NCBI GenBank assembly: GCA_001648575.1 | Contig: LQXN01000065.1 | Span: 1-64,000, forward strand | Length of the DNA stretch: 64,000 nucleotides | Direction of reading: 5' to 3' | Source: Sutcliffiella horikoshii DSM 8719 | GTDB lineage: Bacteria; Bacillota; Bacilli; Bacillales; Bacillaceae_I | Shown here: piece by piece, positions 50,300-58,382 of the stretch | Position numbering within the stretch: position 1 is the first letter of the stretch | Layout: each line of letters opens with the position of its first letter | The notes under the pieces: model-generated | Told to the model about the DNA's origin: nothing | Seen by the model: only the letters and a program-made list of their open reading frames with translations | Database searches by the model: none | Translations under genes and position numbers: made by a program

Positions 50300-50363
50300 A
50301 CGAAGCTGGCTAGGACCAAGTTCCTAAATTCGAAAAAATCGAAAAAAACAGTCAATAACTTTG

Positions 50364-50391
50364 TTGACAATTCATATAAGTATGGTAGGAT
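50364..50391 (+). promoter_or_regulatory. Promoter of the sulfate-assimilation operon
   Basis: TTGACA and TAGGAT are separated by 16 bases, so the transcript would start near 50398. The leader before cysH is then ~875 nt long. Confidence 0.6.
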
Positions 50392-50405
50392 TAATTTTAT
50401 TAAAA

Positions 50406-50490
50406 AGCTCTTTGCTATTCACTGGTAAAACTTTTTACAGCAAAGATTGTATTAGCCGGAAAAAGAGCACACCACCAAGGAAAATGACGG
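50406..50490. repeat. Hairpin-bounded block A (duplicated around the riboswitch)
   Basis: GCTCTTT (50407) and AAAGAGC (50462) bound the block, with an inner CTTTGCT/AGCAAAG stem. It contains TTGCTATTCACTGGTAAAA, and after the right arm CAC...AAGGAAAATGACGG. A related block lies at 50721-50859. It is the first element of the predicted operon leader. Confidence 0.6.
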
Positions 50491-50491
50491 T

Positions 50492-50539
50492 ATGTGTGAA
50501 ATTTTGAAAATGCAATGTAGTAGTTTGCAGAAAGATTGA
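50492..50539 (+). CDS. Possible 15-residue cysteine-containing leader peptide
   Basis: ATG 50492 opens MCEILKMQCSSLQKD with two cysteines, between block A and the SAM aptamer. An overlapping 7-codon frame (MTVCVKF, 50484-50507) has the better SD (AAGGAAA). Either could sense cysteinyl-tRNA supply, but both are short enough to arise by chance. Confidence 0.2.
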   Translation: MCEILKMQCSSLQKD

Positions 50540-50566
50540 TCCTATTAAAAACAACAATTGAAAAAC

Positions 50567-50669
50567 GCTTATCTAGAGCGGCTGAGGGACTGGCCCGATG
50601 ATGCCCGGCAACCTGCGAACAGCAAGGTGCCAATTCCAGCAAAATGGATACCCATTTTGGAAGATAAGG
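50567..50669 (+). ncRNA. SAM-I (S-box) riboswitch aptamer
   Basis: P1 arms CTTATC and GATAAG enclose the conserved AGAGCGGCTGAGGGACTGGC, CCGATGATGCCCGGCAACC and AAGGTGCCAATTCCAGC segments. It should turn the sulfate operon off when S-adenosylmethionine is abundant. Confidence 0.97.
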
Positions 50670-50683
50670 TGCAGTATACATAC

Positions 50684-50717
50684 GATGCGCCTTTCCAAAT
50701 GGGAGAGGCGTTTTTTT
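50684..50717 (+). terminator. SAM riboswitch terminator
   Basis: CGCCTTTCC pairs with GGGAGAGGCG around AAAT and is followed by TTTTTTT, directly after the aptamer. Confidence 0.92.
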
Positions 50718-50720
50718 ATT

Positions 50721-50859
50721 GGCTCTTTTCTAAAAGGTCGTTGCTATTCACTAGTGAAAAATCGGCAATTGGACTTTTTACTGCTTACTTACTCTAGAAA
50801 TAGCAAGTAGTATGCTTTATATGACAGAGAAAAGAGCACGATGGTAAGAAATATTACGG
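50721..50859. repeat. Hairpin-bounded block B (related to block A)
   Basis: GGCTCTTTTCT (50721) and AGAGAAAAGAGC (50826-50837) bound the block. It shares TTGCTATTCACTRGTRAAAA near its left end and GAGCAC...AAG.AAA...ACGG near its right end with block A. An inner TACTGCTTACT / AGCAAGTAGTA stem is present. CGAAAACA words at 50874 and 50895 follow. Confidence 0.6.
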
Positions 50860-50935
50860 CTAATTTAACTAATCGAAAACAGCAACTAACTTTACGAAAA
50901 CAGTATTTTGATTTGGTGAAACGGAGGCGAGCCAA

Positions 50936-51082
50936 CTGTCACAATCGGAATGGGAAGATGTCGTAACCCACTTGGAAAGAATGCTGCAATCAGTCAAATT
51001 TGGATCTATCACACTTGTTGTACAGGATGGAAAAGTCATTCAAATAGAGAAAAATGAGAAGGTTCGCCTTCAGAAAAAGTAA
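50936..51082 (+). CDS. YezD family protein with CTG start
   Basis: A 48-residue protein whose body (WEDVVTHLERML then FGSITLVVQDGKVIQIEKNE) matches the YezD/DUF2292 family found with sulfate-assimilation genes. The frame is closed by TGA at about codon -9 and has no ATG, GTG or TTG before the conserved domain. CTG 50936 has GGAGG eight bases upstream and gives the expected start MSQSEWEDVV. A TTG at 50972 has no SD and would remove conserved residues. Function is unknown. Confidence 0.8.
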   Translation: MSQSEWEDVVTHLERMLQSVKFGSITLVVQDGKVIQIEKNEKVRLQKK

Positions 51083-51192
51083 AGGCTGTTGATTAAAGAT
51101 CGGAAAGTGCTCCAAGTAATACCGCGTTGTGAAAATCAACCGCATGTTTAGTAGAATCCAATAATGAACAGTCGCTGACCAGACAAACTGGA
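51083..51192 (+). ncRNA. Unassigned structured leader before cysH
   Basis: A 110-nt stretch with several hairpin options (GCGTTG...CAACCGC; CCAG ACAAA CTGG) precedes an intrinsic terminator. The CCGC segments could compete with the GGCGGT arm of that terminator. I cannot match it to SAM, T-box, or another riboswitch class known to me. Confidence 0.4.
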
Positions 51193-51245
51193 GGCGGTCT
51201 TTTTACATGATGCTTAGTTCACATGTAAAGGGACTGCCTTTTTTC
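51193..51245 (+). terminator. Terminator-attenuator immediately upstream of cysH
   Basis: GGCGGTCTTTTTACATG pairs with CATGTAAAGGGACTGCC, followed by TTTTTT. It lies between yezD and cysH, so transcripts that pass the SAM switch meet a second conditional stop. Confidence 0.75.
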
Positions 51246-51272
51246 GTTGGAAAAGAAAGGAGCAGCTAGAAA

Positions 51273-51989
51273 ATGAATCAGAAAATAACGTATGAGGATT
51301 GGAGTGATATCTCGTCCTCCTTCCCATTGGATGATCCGTCCAAAGGTGCCAAGAACGTCCTGGAGTGGGCGTACGGCACCTACTTACCGGATGAAATCAT
51401 CTATGCCTCAAGCTTTGGTGCAGAGGCGGTGGTCCTGATAGATCTCATCCAAGAGGTAAAGTCAGATGCCAGGATTGTATTTTTGGATACCGACCTGCAT
51501 TTTCCGGAAACCTACCAGGTCATTGAACAGATAGAAAGTAGATTCCCAGGCTTACAGATTGAAAAGAGGAAGCCTTCCCTCACTTTGGAAGAGCAAGCAT
51601 CAGCGCATGGCACGGCCCTTTGGAAAAGGGATCCAGGCCTCTGCTGCCAGATCCGCAAGGTGGAGCCGCTTAGAAAAGCGCTCACGCCGAAAAAGGCATG
51701 GATTTCCGGTCTGAGAAGGGAGCAGTCACCGACAAGGGCAAACACCAACTTTCTGAACCGTGATGATAAATTCCAAAACATCAAAATTTGTCCCCTGATC
51801 CATTGGTCATGGGAGGATGTCTGGGATCACATCCGCACCAGGGAGCTTCCGTATAACGAGCTTCATGATCAAGGATATCCGAGCATCGGCTGCTTTCCCT
51901 GTACCCAGGCAGTCGGAACGGAGGGGGATTCCCGCGCCGGACGTTGGGTGGGGAGCGGAAAGACGGAGTGCGGACTGCATACAAAGTAA
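51273..51989 (+). CDS. cysH: Phosphoadenylyl-/adenylyl-sulfate reductase
   Basis: A 238-residue thiol-dependent reductase producing sulfite from PAPS or APS. Paired cysteines (GLCCQIRK ~residue 122, and GCFPCT ~209) are the 4Fe-4S ligands of APS-type and Bacillus bifunctional enzymes. The catalytic Cys is in TECGLH at the C-terminus. YASSFGAEAVVLID binds the nucleotide. SD GAAAGGAGC. First enzyme gene of the operon. As cysC is also present, PAPS is a likely substrate. Confidence 0.95.
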   Translation: MNQKITYEDWSDISSSFPLDDPSKGAKNVLEWAYGTYLPDEIIYASSFGAEAVVLIDLIQEVKSDARIVFLDTDLHFPETYQVIEQIESRFPGLQIEKRKPSLTLEEQASAHGTALWKRDPGLCCQIRKVEPLRKALTPKKAWISGLRREQSPTRANTNFLNRDDKFQNIKICPLIHWSWEDVWDHIRTRELPYNELHDQGYPSIGCFPCTQAVGTEGDSRAGRWVGSGKTECGLHTK

Positions 51990-52019
51990 GGTTGTCAGTG
52001 AAGTGAAGGAGGAAAAAGA

Positions 52020-53093
52020 ATGCTAATTACGATAGCCGTCATCGTTGGTCTATTTTTCGCCATGAATATCGGGGCGAGCGGTGCGGCGGCATCCATGGGG
52101 ATTGCCTATGGATCAGGAGTTGTCAAAAGGAATCTGGCATTGGTGCTGTGTGGCATCGCGGTGTTTTTTGGTGCCTGGCTTGGCGGGGGAGAGGTCGTCA
52201 AGACGATGGGAAGCGGAATCGTGCCACAAAGCACTTTTACCGTTGCCATCGCACTGATTGTGATTGCATCTGCGGCACTATCATTATTTTTGGCCAATGT
52301 ATTTGGCATCCCGCTTTCCACGAGTGAAGTGACGGTAGGGGCGGTCGTCGGTGCGGGGATTGTCTATCAATCGGTGTTTGTCGGAAAGCTCGCCTGGATC
52401 GTTTCATTCTGGCTGCTGACCCCGGTCCTTGCATTCTTATTGGCAATCGTGGCCACCTGGGTGCTGAAACATAGAGTGATAGACCGATGGGTGAAATCAT
52501 CCCGGGCCGTACCTGTCTTGTCGGTGCTGGTCGTGGTGATGGGGGTGTTCGAGGCATTCTCAGCAGGGATGAACAATGTCGCCAATGCGGTGGGACCGCT
52601 TGTCGGGGCAGGCATCATGAGCACCGGACAAGGGATTCTCTGGGGAGGATTATTCGTTGCACTGGGCGCGTTGTTGCTCGGCCAGCGGGTCATGGAGACC
52701 AACGGAAAGAAGATTACCCAGTTGCGGCTGGAGGAAGGCTGCGTCATTTCTGGCACGGGAGCCGGCATCGTAACAGCTGCTTCTGTATTTGGCATCCCGG
52801 TGCCATTGACACAGATCACGACCTCTTCCATTATCGGAATCGGCTTTGTGAAGCAGGGGCGTTCTGTTTTGAAAAAAGATATTGTCGTGCAGCTGCTCGT
52901 TGTCTGGGTGGTGTCACCGGTGCTTTCGATGGTGCTTTCCTACACGCTGATCCAGCTATTGATCGAGCAGAATGTGTATCCGGTGATTGCAATGATCGGG
53001 GTGCTGGTATCGGTGTTCGGGGTGAAGTTTCTGATGCAGCGGTCGGGGACGGCATCTAGAGCGGCGGTGGTATCTACAGTAAGCAAGGAGTGA
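52020..53093 (+). CDS. cysP: Sulfate permease CysP (PiT family)
   Basis: A 357-residue inorganic phosphate transporter-family protein with about eleven helices. The duplicated family motifs are FAMNIGASGAAASMGIAYG and GMNNVANAVGPLVGAG. In Bacillus this member imports sulfate and is encoded next to cysH, as here. SD GGAGGAAAAA. Confidence 0.93.
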   Translation: MLITIAVIVGLFFAMNIGASGAAASMGIAYGSGVVKRNLALVLCGIAVFFGAWLGGGEVVKTMGSGIVPQSTFTVAIALIVIASAALSLFLANVFGIPLSTSEVTVGAVVGAGIVYQSVFVGKLAWIVSFWLLTPVLAFLLAIVATWVLKHRVIDRWVKSSRAVPVLSVLVVVMGVFEAFSAGMNNVANAVGPLVGAGIMSTGQGILWGGLFVALGALLLGQRVMETNGKKITQLRLEEGCVISGTGAGIVTAASVFGIPVPLTQITTSSIIGIGFVKQGRSVLKKDIVVQLLVVWVVSPVLSMVLSYTLIQLLIEQNVYPVIAMIGVLVSVFGVKFLMQRSGTASRAAVVSTVSKE

Positions 53094-53203
53094 GGGGTGT
53101 AACGGAATATGTTTGGCTTGAGGTGCAACTGACCGAAGTTTTCCTGCCACATTTTCAAATAAAACCAATACCAAAATCCATTTTAAAAGCGAGGTAAATA
53201 AAA

Positions 53204-54355
53204 ATGTCCTTACCAAAACCACACGGAGGCACACTTGTACAGGCCTACCAACCAAACTATGACACAACCAATCTTACAAAGGAAATCGAGATCGACGTGA
53301 TCGCACTCAGCGATTTGGAGCTCATCGGGGTCGGTCTCTTCAGCCCACTTAAAGGATTCCTGCCAAAGTCCGATTACGAATCTGTCGTCGAAAAGCTTCG
53401 ACTCCAAAACGGCACGGTCTGGTCAGTCCCTGTCACACTTCCTGTCACAAAAGAAGTGGCAGCCACCTTGCAACAAGGGGAAACCTACAAACTTATCCAT
53501 CAACAAACCACTTACGGAGTCATCACCGTCTCCGAATGGTACGAACCAGACCTCGAAAAAGAGGCCCGCGAAGTATATAAAACGGAGGAACTCGCACACC
53601 CTGGGGTCAAGCGTCTATTCGAAAGAGGCGACATCTACGTTGCCGGGGAAGTCAAATTAACCAAAAAACCTAGCAAAGGCGTGGCCGAGGATGTTTGGCT
53701 GGAACCAAAAGAAACCCGTGAGCTTTTCCAGCAAAAAGGCTGGAAGACAATCGTGGGCTTCCAAACGAGAAATCCTGTCCACCGCGCCCATGAATACATC
53801 CAAAAAGCGGCGCTCGAAACAGTGGATGGACTTTTTCTCAATCCACTCGTAGGCGAGACAAAATCAGATGATATCCCGGCGGATGTCAGGCTGAGAAGCT
53901 ATCGTGTCCTCCTTGAAAACTACTATCCAACCGACCGTGTCCAGCTAGCGGTGTACCCAGCCGCCATGCGCTATGCCGGACCGAGGGAAGCCATTTTCCA
54001 CGCCATCGCCAGGAAGAACTTTGGCTGCACCCATTTCATAGTAGGGCGCGACCATGCCGGGGTCGGCGATTATTACGGGACATATGATGCGCAGCATATT
54101 TTCCATCAGTTCACAGAGGAAGAGCTTGGCATCAAGCCATTATTTTTCGAGCATAGCTTTTATTGCACTAAATGCGAGGGCATGGCCTCAGATAAAACCT
54201 GCCCGCATCCTAAGGAAGACAGAGTCATATTATCAGGAACGAAGGTGAGGGAGCTGCTGAGAGCAGGGGAGCTGCCGCCGTCTACCTTTAGCCGAAAAGA
54301 AGTCATCGAAGTCTTGATCGATGGGCTCCAACAACAGAAATCAGCTGCCGTATAA
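53204..54355 (+). CDS. sat: Sulfate adenylyltransferase
   Basis: A 383-residue homo-oligomeric ATP sulfurylase forming APS from sulfate and ATP. The nucleotide-binding [12 protein letters not shown] (~residues 189-200) and [12 protein letters not shown] motifs are intact. Cysteines CTKCEG...TCPHP form the zinc-like cluster seen in bacterial Sat. SD AAAGCGAGGT. It lies between cysP and cysC in the B. subtilis order. Confidence 0.96.
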   Translation: MSLPKPHGGTLVQAYQPNYDTTNLTKEIEIDVIALSDLELIGVGLFSPLKGFLPKSDYESVVEKLRLQNGTVWSVPVTLPVTKEVAATLQQGETYKLIHQQTTYGVITVSEWYEPDLEKEAREVYKTEELAHPGVKRLFERGDIYVAGEVKLTKKPSKGVAEDVWLEPKETRELFQQKGWKTIVGFQTRNPVHRAHEYIQKAALETVDGLFLNPLVGETKSDDIPADVRLRSYRVLLENYYPTDRVQLAVYPAAMRYAGPREAIFHAIARKNFGCTHFIVGRDHAGVGDYYGTYDAQHIFHQFTEEELGIKPLFFEHSFYCTKCEGMASDKTCPHPKEDRVILSGTKVRELLRAGELPPSTFSRKEVIEVLIDGLQQQKSAAV

Positions 54356-54370
54356 GGGGGAAGTAAAAAA

Positions 54371-54973
54371 ATGAGCTCAAAAGCTACAAACATCACCTGG
54401 CACGAACAGACTATAACAAAAGAGGAGCGCCGTGCACAAAATGGACATGGCAGCTGCGTCCTTTGGTTCACCGGACTCTCGGGATCTGGTAAATCCACCA
54501 TCGCAAACGCCGTGTCCACAGAACTATACCGCCAAAGCATTAATGAATATGTGCTGGACGGGGACAATGTCCGTCATGGGCTCAACAAGGACCTTGGATT
54601 TTCCGAAGCGGACCGCAATGAAAACATTCGACGCATCGGGGAAGTGGCAAAACTTTTCGTGGACAGTGGAAAGATCGTGACCACCGCATTCATCTCCCCG
54701 TTCCGATCGGACAGGGATCAAGTCCGTGCTTTGTTTGAGGACGGCGAGTTCATCGAAGTGTTCGTGGATTGCCCCTTGGAAGAATGTGAAAAAAGAGATC
54801 CGAAAGAGCTGTACAAAAAGGCAAGACGGGGAGAAATCAAGGACTTCACCGGCATTGATTCACCTTACGAGGAGCCCCCTCATGCGGAACTCACCATCGC
54901 TTCCGGCACACAGTCGGTGGAAGAAGCAGTCAATACTATACTCCAATACTTAAGAGATCGAAAAATTATCTAG
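54371..54973 (+). CDS. cysC: Adenylylsulfate kinase
   Basis: A 200-residue APS kinase that phosphorylates APS to PAPS. Walker [10 protein letters not shown] (~residues 36-44). [16 protein letters not shown] and [13 protein letters not shown] are APS-binding segments, and [11 protein letters not shown] is the lid. It follows sat by 15 bases. Confidence 0.96.
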   Translation: MSSKATNITWHEQTITKEERRAQNGHGSCVLWFTGLSGSGKSTIANAVSTELYRQSINEYVLDGDNVRHGLNKDLGFSEADRNENIRRIGEVAKLFVDSGKIVTTAFISPFRSDRDQVRALFEDGEFIEVFVDCPLEECEKRDPKELYKKARRGEIKDFTGIDSPYEEPPHAELTIASGTQSVEEAVNTILQYLRDRKII

Positions 54974-54988
54974 AAGGGGGAAACGCTC

Positions 54989-56620
54989 ATGGCATATGTA
55001 AAACACTGGGCAGATAACGAAAAGCTAAACAAAACGGAAAAAGCAAAACTCGAAAAGGATGGACTCCGGATCCTTGATGACATCCCACATTATGCAAAGA
55101 ATGGATTCGATTCGATCCCAAAAGATCAATGGGACTTGTTCAAATGGGCAGGGCTTTATCTTCAACGCCCGAAAGAGGACGGCTACTTCATGATGAGGGT
55201 CAATGTTCCATCCGGCATCCTCACCAAGCCGCAGGTGGAAGCATTGGCAGCCATCGCCCGCGATTATGGCAGGGGCGTATTTGATATCACGACAAGGCAG
55301 GCGATCCAATTCCACTGGTTGGAAATCGGGCAGATCCCTGATATCTTCAACCGTTTGGAAGCGGTGGGACTATCCAGTGCCGGGGCATGCGGGGATATCA
55401 CCCGGACCATTGTCGGCAATCCGATTGCCGGACTTGACCCAGACGAGCTTTTTGATACAACTGCGATTGTAAAAGAAGTGTATGAATTCTTCCAGAAGAA
55501 TGAGGACTTCTCCAACCTGCCGCGAAAATACAAGATGTCCATCAGTGCCAATACGAAAAATGCGTCCAATGCCGAAATCAACTGTGTTTCTTTTACACCG
55601 GCGACGAAAACGATAGATGGCGTCACAAAAAATGGATTCCACCTGAAAGTCGGGGGCGGGCTCTCTTCAAGGCCATTCCTGGCAGAAACGATCGATGTCT
55701 TTGTGGAGCCGGAACGGACACTTGAAATCGCGATTGCCGTCACGACCATCTTCCGCGATTTCGGGTACAGGGAAAAACGCCACCTTGCTCGCCTGAAATT
55801 TCTGATTGCCGATTGGGGGCCGGAAAAATTCAAGGAGAAGCTGCTTGAGCACACTGGTCCGCTTCCTACCAAAGGCGAAGAGCCAAAAGAGGAATGGAAT
55901 GCTGGTTACTTTTACGGCATTCATGACCAGAAGCAGGAGGGATTGAAGTTTCTCGGCTTTAACGTACCGGTGGGGCGACTCGATGCTGAAGAAGTTTTCG
56001 AGCTTGCAAGAATATCTGGAGAGTACGGAAATGGAGAGATAAGAACCTGTAACTCTCAGAATCTCATCATCCCGAACATTCCAGCTGAAAATGTGGAAGC
56101 ATTACTGAAGGAACCGATTTTCGAACGCATTTCGATCAACCCGAACTCCTTCCTCGGCCATGCCGTTTCCTGCACCGGGATCGAGTACTGCAATCTGGCT
56201 TTGGTGGAGACGAAGGAGCGCATGCGGCTGATAGCGGAGGAGCTTGATCAGCGCATAAGCCTTGATGTCCCTATCCGCACCCATATGGTGGGCTGTCCGA
56301 ACTCATGCGGTCAGCGCCAGATTGGGGACATCGGCCTGCAGGGGATGAAAATGCGCAATGAGCAAAAAGAGATGGTGGAAGCCTATGAAATTTATGTAGG
56401 CGGGACCTTGAACAAAGGCGGCAAGTTCAATGAAAAGCTCAAAGGGAAAGTGGCGGCAGAGGAATTGACGGATGTCCTCGAGGAGCTATTAATCTATTTC
56501 CGCGACCAGAAAACAAAAGGGGAATCCTTCTTCGACTTTGTCGGAAGAGTGGAAGTTTCCACCTTACAAGGTGTGCTAGATACTATTTTAGGAAAAGAAA
56601 CCGATGGCGTATCTGTATAG
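54989..56620 (+). CDS. Ferredoxin-type sulfite (nitrite) reductase, siroheme protein
   Basis: A 543-residue siroheme/4Fe-4S reductase with two ferrodoxin-like repeats. Cluster cysteines are in SCTGIEYCNLAL and VGCPNSCGQRQIGDIG. The operon setting between APS kinase and siroheme genes indicates sulfite reduction to sulfide. The NirA/Sir type replaces the NADPH-dependent CysJI pair used by B. subtilis. SD AAGGGGGAAA. It overlaps the next small gene by 17 bases. Nitrite reduction cannot be excluded from sequence alone. Confidence 0.9.
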   Translation: MAYVKHWADNEKLNKTEKAKLEKDGLRILDDIPHYAKNGFDSIPKDQWDLFKWAGLYLQRPKEDGYFMMRVNVPSGILTKPQVEALAAIARDYGRGVFDITTRQAIQFHWLEIGQIPDIFNRLEAVGLSSAGACGDITRTIVGNPIAGLDPDELFDTTAIVKEVYEFFQKNEDFSNLPRKYKMSISANTKNASNAEINCVSFTPATKTIDGVTKNGFHLKVGGGLSSRPFLAETIDVFVEPERTLEIAIAVTTIFRDFGYREKRHLARLKFLIADWGPEKFKEKLLEHTGPLPTKGEEPKEEWNAGYFYGIHDQKQEGLKFLGFNVPVGRLDAEEVFELARISGEYGNGEIRTCNSQNLIIPNIPAENVEALLKEPIFERISINPNSFLGHAVSCTGIEYCNLALVETKERMRLIAEELDQRISLDVPIRTHMVGCPNSCGQRQIGDIGLQGMKMRNEQKEMVEAYEIYVGGTLNKGGKFNEKLKGKVAAEELTDVLEELLIYFRDQKTKGESFFDFVGRVEVSTLQGVLDTILGKETDGVSV

Positions 56621-56822
56621 ATTTGATGTAACCATAGAGGCAAAGGAAATCATATCCGTCATCTTTGCCGAGAACGATGAAGCTGCTTTTGAACACTTGG
56701 ATGTGGAGCTTGAAAAGTTTTACCTGAAGGAGCCTGCAGTGAAGGAAGTTATTTTACGAGAGAAAAAACGTCTTGGAAAGAAGAGCGGATATATTTTAGA
56801 TCCAGAGGAGAAAGGGTGGTAG
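56604..56822 (+). CDS. DUF3906-like small protein in the sulfur operon
   Basis: A 72-residue soluble protein (MAYLYRFDVTIEAKEIISV... with a basic KKRLGKKSGYI near the end), resembling the Bacillus DUF3906 family. It starts 17 bases inside the reductase gene and ends three bases before sumT, so it is tightly coupled to both. It has no cysteines. Its place suggests a partner or regulator of the reductase or of siroheme supply. No function is known to me. Confidence 0.8.
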   Translation: MAYLYRFDVTIEAKEIISVIFAENDEAAFEHLDVELEKFYLKEPAVKEVILREKKRLGKKSGYILDPEEKGW

Positions 56823-56825
56823 CGC

Positions 56826-57602
56826 ATGACCGGAAAAGTATATTTGGTGGGAGCGGGTCCCGGGGATCCCGATTTGATTACGGTGAAGGGGCTGCGCCTA
56901 CTAGAGCAGGCCGATGTCATTCTTTATGACCGCCTTGTGAACCCTGAACTACTAAACTATGCAAAAAAGGACGCGCAGCTCGTCTACTGCGGAAAGCTGC
57001 CACACTATCACACGATGAAGCAGGAGACAATCAATCACTTTCTTGTAAAATATGCGAAAAAAGGGTTGCAGGTCGTGCGTTTGAAGGGGGGAGACCCGTT
57101 TGTATTCGGCCGTGGCGGCGAGGAGGCAGAGGAATGCTTCAAGCAGGATGTCCCTTTTGAAGTGATACCTGGAATTACCGCTGGGATTGGAGCTGCAGCC
57201 TACGCAGGCATTCCAGTCACCCACAGGACCTTGAGCAAAAGTTTCGCCTTTGTCACCGGACACCAGGCAGGCGACAAGGAGGCGGAGCATCAATGGGCAA
57301 ATCTTGCACATGCGGTGGATACGATCTGTGTGTACATGGGGGTTTCCCAGCTGCCGAATATACTCAAGCGACTTCAGGAAAACGGGAAGTCGCCTAAAAC
57401 ACCGATCGCCCTTGTCCACTGGGGAACGTTACACGAACAACGGACCGTCGTTGGCACGCTTGCCAATATCGAGCGAAAAGTGAAGGATGCCAACATCTCC
57501 AATCCAAGCATGATTGTGATAGGGGAAGTGGTAAAGCTTCATGAAAGATTGCACTGGTTCGAGGAGGAGGTCGTGCCACATTTGCCGGTGGTGCACGGAT
57601 AG
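56826..57602 (+). CDS. sumT: Uroporphyrinogen-III C-methyltransferase
   Basis: A 258-residue SAM-dependent enzyme making precorrin-2 from uroporphyrinogen III, the first siroheme step (B. subtilis YlnD). VYLVGAGPGDPDLITVKG at the N-terminus, LKGGDPFVFGRGGEEAE and PGITAGIGAAAYAGIPVTHR are the family motifs. SD GGTGG. It supplies cofactor for the sulfite reductase encoded upstream. Confidence 0.95.
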   Translation: MTGKVYLVGAGPGDPDLITVKGLRLLEQADVILYDRLVNPELLNYAKKDAQLVYCGKLPHYHTMKQETINHFLVKYAKKGLQVVRLKGGDPFVFGRGGEEAEECFKQDVPFEVIPGITAGIGAAAYAGIPVTHRTLSKSFAFVTGHQAGDKEAEHQWANLAHAVDTICVYMGVSQLPNILKRLQENGKSPKTPIALVHWGTLHEQRTVVGTLANIERKVKDANISNPSMIVIGEVVKLHERLHWFEEEVVPHLPVVHG

Positions 57603-57617
57603 AAGGGAGGGGCTAAA

Positions 57618-58382
57618 GTGACTAAAGCCATTTTATATGTGGGGCATGGAACGCGGTCAAAAAAAGGTGCGGAGGAAGCGAAAGAGTTTTTGGGGCGGGT
57701 TATTGGCAGGGTTGATGCACCAATCCAGGAAATCAGTTTTCTGGAACTGACAGAGCCGTATATCCCGGAAGGATTCGAACGTTGTGTGGCAAAAGGAGCG
57801 ACCGAGATCACCGTCGTCCCCATCTTTCTTTTGACAGCAGGGCATATAAAAGAGGACATCCCGGAGGCGCTTGAGCCGCTTCGGGTGAAATATCCAGAGG
57901 TGTGCGTGGAAATCGCCCCGGCATTTGGGGTGCAGGAGCGGATTGTAGAAGCGATAAGTGAGTTGGTGAGGGCGGCTGTTGGGAAGGTGGATGCTGCAGA
58001 TTCTATTTTGCTTGTGGGCAGGGGGAGCAGTGATCCCACTATTCATGAGGCATTTGCGGAGATAAAAGCGGGACTCGGCTTGCGTCTTGGTGTTTCCCGT
58101 ATAGAGGTTTGCTTTTTGGCTGCCACCACGCCATTATTCGCTGAAGGTATAGAGGAAATAAGTTCCAATGCGCGAGGCAGGGTGCTGGTAGTGCCATACC
58201 TGTTATTCGCTGGCTTGTTGTTAAGTGAAGTCGAGAGGGAAGTTCGGATAAGGCGACGTGCAGGGCAGGATATTTTGTTGATGGAGCCGTTGAGCCGGCA
58301 CGGGGTGATTCAGGATATTGTCGTGGAACGGGCTTCTGTTTCAGGGAAGGAGGAGGCGGGGTTTGCAACCGTTAATCATTGA
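57618..58382 (+). CDS. sirB: Sirohydrochlorin ferrochelatase SirB
   Basis: A 254-residue CbiX-type chelatase inserting iron into sirohydrochlorin. The metal His is in YVGHGTRS (~residue 10), and TAGHIKEDIP (~73) carries the second. A repeated half follows (GRGSSDPTIHEAF), as in the two-domain CbiX/SirB enzymes. It starts at GTG 57618 behind AAGGGAGGG. It overlaps sirC. Confidence 0.92.
   Translation: MTKAILYVGHGTRSKKGAEEAKEFLGRVIGRVDAPIQEISFLELTEPYIPEGFERCVAKGATEITVVPIFLLTAGHIKEDIPEALEPLRVKYPEVCVEIAPAFGVQERIVEAISELVRAAVGKVDAADSILLVGRGSSDPTIHEAFAEIKAGLGLRLGVSRIEVCFLAATTPLFAEGIEEISSNARGRVLVVPYLLFAGLLLSEVEREVRIRRRAGQDILLMEPLSRHGVIQDIVVERASVSGKEEAGFATVNH

Noticed and set aside
50841-50966. 41-codon basic ORF overlapping the start of yezD
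   Set aside because: It has no good SD, runs out of frame through the yezD SD and start, and its arginine/asparagine-rich product matches nothing I know.
51083-51192. T-box upstream of cysH
   Set aside because: ATACCGCG resembles part of the T-box sequence, but the conserved GGTGG before ACCGCG is missing and no Stem I with specifier loop is visible.
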